The notes below the pieces were generated by a model. The model was not told the origin of the DNA, ran no database searches, and worked only from the letters and a program-made list of their open reading frames with translations. Shown piece by piece: positions 56,050 through 64,000 of a DNA stretch of 64,000 nt. The position numbers and the translations under genes were made by a program. The stretch comes from Ehretia macrophylla (Eukaryota; Streptophyta; Magnoliopsida; Boraginales; Ehretiaceae): NCBI GenBank assembly GCA_037974665.1, contig CM075773.1, positions 50,701,417 through 50,765,416 of the forward strand, given 5' to 3'. Within the stretch, counting starts at the first letter, position 1, and each line of letters starts with the position of its first letter.

Positions 56050-59000
56050 TTCCTCAGAAGACTTGGAAGGGGTAATATTGCCCCACGATGACCCACTGGT
56101 GATCAGCGCTGAAATAGCCAATTTCACCGTAAAGAGGCTGATGGTGGACACCGGGAGCTCGGCGGAAGTCTTATTCCTCAGTGCTTTTGAGCAAATGGGG
56201 TTAGACAAGAGCCGACTCAGGCCATTGAGGGGCACTTTAGCTGGTTTCACCAGGCAAGCACACCGAGCTGAAAGGGTCATTAACCTTCCGCTGAAACTGG
56301 AAGACGGAGATAAGAGGGTTTCAATGCGAGCCAACTTCATTGTGATGGATTACAACTCCACTTATAACGGAATTTTAGGTCTGGTGGCACTCAACCATTT
56401 CAGGGCCGTCCCTTCCACCTACCACCAGGCCCTAAAATTCCTGACCCCTGCCGGTACAGCCACCATCCGCGGAGCCTAGCTCTCAGCCCGGGAGTGTTAT
56501 GAAAACTCCCTCCGACCCAAATATCAGGTTGGTTGGGGACCAGATTTGCCCGAAGAGAAGAGGGATGCTAAGAGAGGCAGCCCGGCTGAAGACCTTCAAG
56601 AAGTATAACTCTCCGATGAAACAAAGAGAGCAAAAATCGGAAGTGAACTCTCTACCGACCTCAAGAAAGGTATAAGTCAATTTCTCCTAAAAAATGAACA
56701 CATATTTGCATGGTCTGCCTCTGACATGACAGGTATTGACCCGGGAGTGATTGAGCATCACCTGAATGCCGACCCGAATCACTATCCGGTGAAGCAGAAG
56801 CGCATGCACTTCCATTATAATAAGAAACAAATCATAGCAGATGAGGTAAACAAATTGGTACACACCGGCCATATAAAGGAAATCTAGTACCCAACCTGGT
56901 TATCCAACGTGGTGCTGGTAACCAATTCCTCAGAAGGGTGGAGATTGTGCATTGATTTTACCGACCTCAATAAAGCCTGCCCTAAGGACTGCTTTCCCCT
57001 ACCTCGGATTGATCAAATGGTGGATGCCACCTCCGGGTTCGAGCTACTCTCCTTCATGGATGCCTTCAAAGGCTACAACCAAATCAAGATGGCTCTCGGA
57101 GACAAAGAGAAGACTGTCTTCACCACCGATAAAGGTCTCTACTACTATGAGGTCATGCCTTTTGGCCTCAAGAATGCTGGAGCCACCTACACTCGGATGG
57201 TGAACAAGGTTTTCAAAAATCAGATTGGCCGAAATATGGAGATCTATGTAGATGACATGTTGGTCAAGAGCAGAAGGGCGGAAGATCATGTAGCGACCTG
57301 GCTAAAGCCTTTACCGTAATGGGGCACTTTGGGATAAAACTGAACCCGAAAAAGTGCGCATTCGGCGTCAAGACAGGAAAGTTTCTAGGCTTCATGGTCA
57401 CAGCCCGTGGAATAGAAGCCAACCGGAGAAGGTTCAGGCGGTACTTGACCTAGCGCCGCCGATCTGCCTAAAAGACGTCCAAGTGTTGGCAAGCAAGGTC
57501 GCGGCACTCAGCAGATTCATGTCCAGGTCGGCTGACAAGTGTGCTTTCCTGTTTAAAATATTGAGGAATCCTAAGAACTTTGAATGGACTACGGAGTGCC
57601 AGAACGCCTTCCAAAAGCTGAAAAGGTATTTAGCTTCGCCACCCCTACTATCCTGACCTGAGGTGGGGGAGGAACTGGTACTATACCTAGCATGCTCGGG
57701 GACAGCAATGGCGGCGGCACTAGTCCGAGAAGAAATAAAGGAACAGAAGCCGGTCTATTACGTCAGCAAAACCTTGCAAGGGGCTGAGGTAAGATATTTT
57801 CCCTTGGAAAAACTTGGCCTCGAGATGAGGTATTCCCCATTGGAAAAACTTGCCCTCGCGCTCATCACGGCGGCAAGGAAGCTGAAGCCATACTTTGATG
57901 CTCACCCAATTAAGGTCATGATGGATGCCCCACTCAAGTCCATCATGCACAAGCCGGAGGCGTCAGGCAGACAGCTGAAATGGGCAGTTGAGCTGAGTCA
58001 ATTTGACATCACCTACCAGCCTAGAACAGCCATCAAAACCCAAGCCATTGCGGACTTTGTGGTGGAATACACTGGCCGAGCCGAGCATGACCCGGAGGAA
58101 GTGTGGAAGATCCATATGGATGGGGCCTCAAGGAAGTCTGGTAGCGGAGCTGGGGTGGTCATCCTCAACCCGACCCGGCATGAGCACCAATACTCCCTCA
58201 AGTTCACCTTTCCAGCGTCCAACAATGAAGCGGAGTATGAAGCGGTAATTGCAGGATTGAAAATTGCAGCTCAGCTCGGCGCACAGACAGTCGACCTGAG
58301 CACCGACTCTCAATTGGTTTCTAGTCAGATATCGAGAGAGTTCGAAGCGAAGGACAGTACAATGCTAGCCTACCTCAACAGAGTCAAGAATTTGACCTCA
58401 GGGCTCAAAAGATTCACGATATAGCAAATTCCGAGGGAGGAGAATATGAAGGCTGACGCCCTGTCCAGGTTGGCCTTGAGTGAGAGCCGACTTGCCCTGG
58501 TCCATGTGGAAGAAGTGTCCGAACCAAGCATTTAGTTGGGGGTGCAAGTCGTAGCCGAGCTCAATTTAAGCCCAGATTGGACCAAACTAATCGTGGACTA
58601 CTTAGAGGAGGGTATGACCCCGGAGGATGAAAAAGCTGCCCGGAAACTCACGAAACAGGCCTTAAGGTTTGTCATAATTGCTAGGCAACTCTACAAGAGA
58701 GCCTATACTTGGCCTCTCTTGAAATGTGTTGGACCTGAGGAGGGAAACTATGTACTCCGTGAGATCCATGAAGGGGTATGTGGAAACCACTTGGGAGGCA
58801 AAGCTCTGGCTCGAAAGGCATTGAGGCAAGGCTATTTCTGGCCAACCTTAGAACAAGATGTCAAAGAGTATGTAAAAAAGTGCGACACCTGCCAAAGGTT
58901 CGCCAATGTATAGAGGAAGCCAGCGGTAGACCTCACGGTGATGATAAGCCCTTGGCCATTTTATCAGTGGGGTCTAGATATCATCGGCCCATTGCCAACC

Positions 59001-59806
59001 AGTGTTGGCCAAAAGAAATACGCCTTCGTAGCAGTAGACTACTTCACCAAATGGCCTGAGGTTGAAGGTGTTGCTAGAATAACAGAAAAGGCAGCTTGGA
59101 TTTTGTATGGAAAAACATTATTTGCCGATTCGGGGTGCCAAAAGTCATCATTACTAACCACAGGAAGCAATTCGACAATGCATACTTTCGAGGTAAATGT
59201 TCTGAGATTGGGATCGACCTTAGATTCTCGTCTATTGCTCACCCTCAAAGTAATGGCCAAGTTGCAATGACTAACCAAATCATTTTGCAAGGCCTGAAAA
59301 CCAAGCTGGAGGAAGCAGAGGGCCAGTGGGCATCGATTCTTCCCGAGGTATTGTGGGCTCAGCGGACCACCACCAGTTCGGCAACGGGAGAATCGCCCTT
59401 CAAGCTAACCTTCGGTACTCAAGCAGTGCTGCCAGTGGAGATCGGGTCTCCGACCAGTAAAACCCTCCACCATGATCCAGAAATAAACGGAGCACGGATC
59501 CGTGAAGAGCTCGACCTCACCGAAGTGCTCCGAGCTAAAGCTTAGATCAGAATGCTGGCCAGCAAAGCTGTAATGAAAAGAGCCTTTGCCAAACAGGTCA
59601 AGCCTAAGCCTATTAAGGTTGGCGACCTCGTACTCAGAAATGCCATCTTTTTGTCACGCTCGGGTAACAAGCTCTCCCCAACCTAGGAGGGACCCTATGA
59701 AGTCATGAAAGAAGTCCGCCCTGGGACCTTCTACCTCCGCGACAAGAATGGGAAACTGTTGAAGAACGCATGGCACTCAGAACACCTGAAGCAGTATTTT
59801 GTCTAA
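56050..59806 (+). pseudogene. Gypsy pol region: protease, RT, dual RNase H, integrase (fossil)
   Basis: The protease motif VDTGSSAEVLF is near 56.15 kb. RT lies at about 56.7-57.7 kb with WRLCIDFTDLNKACPKD, PFGLKNAGATY and YVDDMLVKS. The first RNase H (~57.6-58.05 kb) has VYYVSKTLQGAE and ALALITAARKLKPYF. A second, archaeal-like RNase H (~58.1-58.4 kb) has HMDGASRKSGSGAG and SNNEAEYEAVIAGL, which is typical of Tat-lineage elements. Integrase lies at about 58.75-59.5 kb with CDTCQRF and SIAHPQSNGQ. The end HLKQYFV lies near 59.8 kb. It is broken in multiple places. Confidence 0.92.
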
Positions 59807-60540
59807 ATGGCCCCGAGCCGAAAATTTCTTGTAAACAGCCCCGAGCTAAAATATTCTATAACGGCCCCGAGCCGAATCTCTTGTTGAGGCCCCGAGCCAA
59901 AACATTACTTGTAATTGGCACTCGAGCCTAAGTACTTCGTTTACAAATTCAATACAATACATGTTGTAAATCAGTGTAATGCCCGACCTGGGCCCAAGCG
60001 CCTCAGCCACAAAGCTACTACCAACTCGGATTAACGAGGTGGCCACACTTAATCACGAGCTAATGATCAAGTAAAGCAACTCGGACTATGTCCAACTCGG
60101 GAATAATCAATAACAATTTGATTAGTTTTGCCAGTTCGGATTAAGGTCCAACTCGGTGTAATCCGGTTTCGGTCGGCATATTAGTTTGGATCTAAACTCG
60201 AACTCAACACTCGTCAACATTAGTTTGACCAATTTTAAATCGGACTGATGAGTCCAGATCGGCGACGATTATACAGTTGTCCAATTAACCAGCTCAGATT
60301 AGGATGATAATTCATTAATCGCATCCAGCTTGGTTCCTTATATTCGACTTAAGTTTGAAAGACCCATCTTATTGGTCCAACCCCGCTTACTTAAGAAAAA
60401 AAAAATTTTGCGAAAAGAAAAGTACACAAGTACGAACTCGGGTAAAACGTAAAACATTCATTTCATTAAATCAAAATACAATTACAAAGAGCCCAGCCTG
60501 GGCGAAATTACAAAAGCCCGACTCGGGCAATTTTACAAAA
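59806..60540 (+). repeat. Spacer with degenerate GGCCCCGAGCC repeats between pol and antisense ORF
   Basis: GGCCCCGAGCCGAAA-type units recur near 59,809, 59,839, 59,864, 59,889 and, more degenerate, 59,918, about 25-30 bp apart. Further on, CAACTCGGATTA-type phrases repeat irregularly up to 60.34 kb. Short tandem repeats in this interval are known in Tat elements. Confidence 0.7.
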
Positions 60541-62900
60541 TTTACTTGGGCGCAGCGGCAGAGGTGGTGGCTTCGGCTTCATCCCCGACTTGGTCCATAC
60601 CCTTCTAGACAAACTCAATTACCTCCTTAGCCTGAGACGTCAAGTCGAATGGAAGCTCAAGAATCTCCCAGAACTCCGACGGTGGAGCCTCCAAGATCTC
60701 GATGTAATCGTTCTTGGTGGCTGGAAAAAAGGTCTTCGCTCTCTCTCGAGCTGCGACTTGACCCCGAAAGTAGAATTCAATCTCGGCATATTTTGCCATG
60801 GCCCCACCTTCCGTGGCCAACCAGTCCACGGCCTCATCACTGGACTTGAAGACTTCCACTGCCTTCTCTCCTTCGGTGCCGACCCGGTCCACCAGATACC
60901 GGAGCTTCACCTCGGCCTCACGCTTCTCCAGCTTGTAACGCTCGACGTCCTTGGCCGCGGCTTCGCGCCGGGACTTTTTCGCATCCAGCTCCTTCTTTAG
61001 ATGGTCGATCTCCGTCGTGTCCGCCTTGCGCCTCTGGGCGGCCTCCTCCCTCAGAGTCTCAAGCTCGGCCTGGGCATCAATGTATCGCTGCTCGAGCTCG
61101 ACGCAATGAGTCTGGGCCCTGACAAGAAAGCTGGGATCCGAAAGGATGTGGGACTCGGTCTGTTTAGAAGAAAGCAAAACAATCAGCCGAGCTAAAAAAC
61201 AACCTTACCAGAAGTAGGATAAGACTCACCGTGACTATGGCCGTCCTCAGGTCGAGCGAGAGCTGCTCTGCCGGGACAGTCACCAGCTTGGGGTCACGGG
61301 CCACCTTGGACGCCTCCATGAAGTCCTTGCTGGGAGGGCTCACCTCCGCGGCCTTACCCTTCCCGGAGTACTCGGCCCGAGGCCGCTTTCTACTTTCAGG
61401 TCGGGATGCTGAGCGCTGCGGGATAGCCACTCCCGAGCTCAATCTCTTGGTTATGGGGGACCCCGAAGCCCCCTTGGAGGAGACCTCGAAGCTGACCTCC
61501 CGTACTTGGCCGCTGGGCCGCTGCCTCTGACCCTAAACAGCACCTGCCAAGCCGGACCAAGCTGAAGCCTCGCCGCTGGCCTCGCTCTTCTTTCGCACCT
61601 GGGCATACGCCAGTTTCCTCATATCCGCCATATCTGCAAAATGTAGAGGAAAGAAATGAAAAAGAGCTAGAGGCCAACCTAAAAAGACTGGCAGGCAGAA
61701 TAATGGGGAGGTCGGACGCCGATCCTACAAACTGACCCTCTTCTGAGCTAGACCCCGTGTCCCCTTCAGGCTCGGGAAGCAGGTTGGGATGATCCCTCGA
61801 GAGGTCGGGTTCCCTACCAAATAGCTTGGAATCCCAGATCCGCTCCCATTTGAGCGCACTGTCAATATCTATCAGCGTCCTGGGCGCGGGCCTGAGCACC
61901 GCGACTTCCTCAAATTCCTCCTCTGAGAGCTTGGGGTTATCATTGACGGTCTTCCTCAAGCTTGGAATCCAGACCAACCTGCACCCAGAGTTCACAGCCA
62001 GCTCCACTCAATAATAGTCGTTATGCCAACCCTTGTTTGAAGAATGCCATTTGGTGAATATGGAGTTGTCGACCCGAGCTGCGAAGTGGAACCACCTTGG
62101 CTGCTTCGGGTTGGGTTTGCACACAAAGAAATGCCTGAACCTGCGCAAGGTCGGCTCCACTTTCTTCTCGAGGCAGAACACGTAGAAGGCCACCATCACG
62201 GCCCAACCATTCGACGACATCTGACCTGGGCTGAGCTCGAAGTAGTTCAAGATGTTGACAACAAAACTAGGGAGGGGGAGGTGGATAACGTCGAATGCGA
62301 GGCCGTATATGGTAAAGTGGTCGGCCGGAGGATAGCAAGCCGATTCGTTCCGACCTGGAACCTTCAGCTTGAGATGACGATCCACCGACCAGTTCCTCAG
62401 CCTGGCGTTGGCCATTTGCACCGTGGAATGGTACTCACGCTTGCAACAGGCGAACAACTGCTCAATCCTCTTCCCCCGAGTTGAAGAAGCACTAGCTGTG
62501 GCCGAGCTTTGAGGTCGAACAGCACTAACCGGGACTGCTTCGATCGGCTCGGCGGCAGAAACTCCAGCTAGATACTCTTGTGGCATCTCGACCCCCTCCA
62601 GTTGATTCAGCAGCTCCTCATCCTCCCTATCTTCTAAGTCTCCCAGGTCGGCCAAAGGATCCACCTCAGCCTTCTCTTGTGCCAGTCTGACCCCGATAAC
62701 TTGGCAGTTATCATCGCTCTTCCCGGGCCCAGATCTCCGAGCCAATCCATGAGACGCACTGGTGCTCTCTCCACCTTAGTCTCTATTCGAGGTGGACTCC
62801 GAGTTCGATGGACTCTCATTCCCACCGTAGGACCTTACCTCCATTGTCTGGGAATCTTTCGACTCCGACCTCCCCATCCTGTCTACAGACTAAATTAAAT
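60540..62900 (-). pseudogene. Antisense ORF region of the Gypsy element (Transposase_28-like)
   Basis: A long minus-strand coding-like region lies between pol and the 3' LTR. Toward its N-terminal half (about 62.05-62.45 kb) it reads ACYPPADHFTIYGLAFDV, LPLPSFVVNILNYF and FYVFCLEKKVEPTLRRFRHF. These match my memory of the plant 'putative gypsy type transposon' domain (Transposase_28, PF04195). The C-terminal half (60.6-61.2 kb) is charged and heptad-like (for example LRYLVDRVGTEGEKAV), suggesting a coiled coil. Minus-strand splice-like boundaries (GTGAGT near 61.23 kb, TTCTAAACAG near 61.16 kb) suggest that the gene was spliced in the living family. Antisense extra genes at this position are known for Tat-lineage elements. 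Its role is unknown. It is broken here. Confidence 0.75.
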
Positions 62901-63305
62901 GTACAGGAATGACTAAAGGGAGTCGGGACGTACCTACTGCTCTTGGCTGCAGAATATGACCCGACCTAGCTGGCTCCGAGCTGAAAATCCCGAGAAGATT
63001 CTTTTCGAGCTAAATGCGTCCGACCACTCTGGTATCCGACCTAAAACTATTGAAAGTTGAAAGCGAAGTGTGAAATGAATCTCGGATGTCAAAGCCCTAT
63101 TTATAGGCACTTCTGAAAATCGCCTCTGGGAGCCCAAACGTCGCATCTTGTTAGAACCGCCAGATGACGTGTCAGCCATCTGAAGGGCATGCACCGCTGA
63201 CGTGGCCATCCCTACTCTGCCGGGGGCGGGCACCTCCAGCTCGGGAGAGACTCCCAATTCTAGATCTCACCATCTCAATCTCGACTTAGGGAGGGGGGAG
63301 GGGAT

Positions 63306-63770
63306 TGATGAGGAGTTCCCGAGTTGATGTGAGTTACCCACGCCAAGCTAAGACGGGCTAATCAGTGTCAAGCCCAGCGCGTTCAACTGAATGCCCAACC
63401 TGGATGTTGATCCGACCCCGAAAAACCCCGACCTCAGTGCCAGCTGTTCCGATGGGACATAAAGCATTGATGGGACATAAAGCTGCACCGCATTAAATGT
63501 TGTCAGACCTAAATTTAGTATAAATAGAGCTCCACCATCTTCATTTCGGAGGTAACTCGTCATTAAATGCTCTCAGCTACCTTGCCAGCTCGGACATACT
63601 AATCATTCGCGCGCCTGAAGGGAAAATTCGGGTCGTCACCCCGCATTTTCCTTCTTTTCCCTTGTGCAGGTCAGGTAGCCGACCTAAAAAGTTCAACTCG
63701 GAGGCCACCCAAAAAGTTCACCTTGACAAGCCTACCCGAGCAACTCACTTGCAAAAATCAGACCTCGACA
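63306..63770 (+). repeat. 3' LTR of the Gypsy element
   Basis: A 465-bp repeat runs from TGATGAGGAG to CCTCGACA, directly after the purine tract and followed by the CAGAC duplication. It is the same length as the partner, so the divergence is almost all substitutions. Confidence 0.95.
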
Positions 63771-63775
63771 CAGAC

Positions 63776-64000
63776 CGATAGAACCCTTGAAAGCATTAGA
63801 AAAACCTTTATCAAACTTACCTCAATAATAATTAAGCATCAAAGTAATCCGCCTGCAAGAATAGGACTCTAGCAAGAGTATTCAACATTTATTAAGAAAT
63901 GAGGAATAAGACAAAATAAAATAAAATGAAAAAAAAAACCAATTATTCCATAAACGAGCGTTGGCCACTTAGGGCTACCTTTTTTGAACTCTGACATCTT
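63776..64000. other. Flank right of the Gypsy element
   Basis: AT-rich DNA that was originally continuous with the upstream flank of the small gene at 53.9 kb. GTAAGT occurs on the minus strand near 63,821, but no exon can be supported from so short a stretch. Confidence 0.4.

Larger units (their letters stand above)
53952..63770 (+). mobile_element. Ty3/Gypsy retrotransposon, Tat-type, with antisense ORF
   Basis: This 9,819-bp element is flanked by a perfect 5-bp target duplication CAGAC (53,947-53,951 and 63,771-63,775). It has two 465-bp LTRs, a primer site TGGCGCCGTCTGTGCG (54,420-54,435) and a G-rich purine tract at about 63,288-63,304. The order is gag, protease, RT, RNase H, a second RNase H-like domain, integrase, a spacer with degenerate repeats, then a long antisense reading region before the 3' LTR. 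RT before integrase defines Gypsy. The dual RNase H plus an antisense ORF near the 3' LTR points to the Tat lineage. Full length but broken, with roughly ten interruptions. LTRs differ at about 48 of 465 sites by eye (~10%, mostly transitions), so it is several million years old. GC content is far above the flanking DNA. Confidence 0.96.

Noticed and set aside
59806-59935. Regular GGCCCCGAGCC units considered as a possible CRISPR-like or regulatory array
   Set aside because: Units are degenerate, lie inside a Gypsy element and match the kind of spacer repeats known in that lineage; CRISPR does not occur in plant nuclear DNA.
63820-63998. Minus-strand ATG plus GTAAGT donor-like string right of the Gypsy element
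   Set aside because: Reading is short, interrupted by poly-Phe from a T-run, and the window ends; no exon can be supported.

Overview
This is a eudicot nuclear genome window. The signs are AT-rich intergenic DNA, plant LTR retrotransposons, an intron-containing plant elongator tRNA-Met, a PYR/PYL abscisic acid receptor and a VQ-motif HAIKU1-type protein. The species cannot be told from the sequence. About half of the window is transposable-element DNA, much of it nested, and host genes are sparse.

Layout. 1-14,030: the 3' part of an old Ty1/Copia element on the + strand. Its protease region was split by a 9.5 kb LTR element lying on the - strand (881-10,365), which has about 2.15 kb LTRs and no recognisable coding capacity (LARD-like). 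14,031-19,900: AT-rich intergenic DNA with an isolated GC-rich hairpin, an LTR-like fragment, a head-to-head inverted repeat and a decayed hAT-like repeat. 20,026-20,676: intact PYR1/PYL1-type ABA receptor gene (+). 20,677-35,770: mostly intergenic, with a decayed LTR-retroelement fragment (~28-29 kb), a LINE 3' fragment (30.15-30.85 kb), a recent 173-bp tandem duplication and a hAT-like nonautonomous element. 35,773-36,927: HAIKU1-like VQ-motif gene (-) with an in-frame 35-residue tandem duplication.

40,152-40,660 is a MITE with a 10-bp target duplication. 41,247-48,088 is a three-level nest: a Mutator-like element with ~320-370 bp terminal inverted repeats contains a young Copia element (41,925-47,447, -), whose left LTR contains a 617-bp Emigrant/pogo-type MITE. 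48,600-49,126 is a solo LTR. 50,323-50,407 is tRNA-Met(CAT) (-). 50,890-51,340 is a repeat with three ~145-bp units. 52.3-52.8 kb is a broken DC1 (Cys/His-rich C1-like) gene. 53,129-53,461 is a small single-exon gene (-) of a plant-specific unknown type. 53,952-63,770 is a complete-length but degraded Ty3/Gypsy element of Tat type. It has a dual RNase H and an antisense reading region that resembles the 'putative gypsy-type transposon' (Transposase_28) family, and it sits about 0.5 kb upstream of the small gene.

Relationships. The host genes do not form a functional cluster: one works in ABA perception, one in WRKY/VQ-type regulation, one is unknown and one is a tRNA. The main value of the window is the datable insertion history, with exact target-site duplications for five LTR-type insertions (LARD-like, Copia, solo LTR, Gypsy) and MITEs. 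I found no CRISPR, operon or other prokaryote-type system, and no clearly new biological system. The most interesting items are the antisense gene of the Gypsy element, the coding-free long-LTR element with a thrice-repeated 23-bp motif, and the triple nest.
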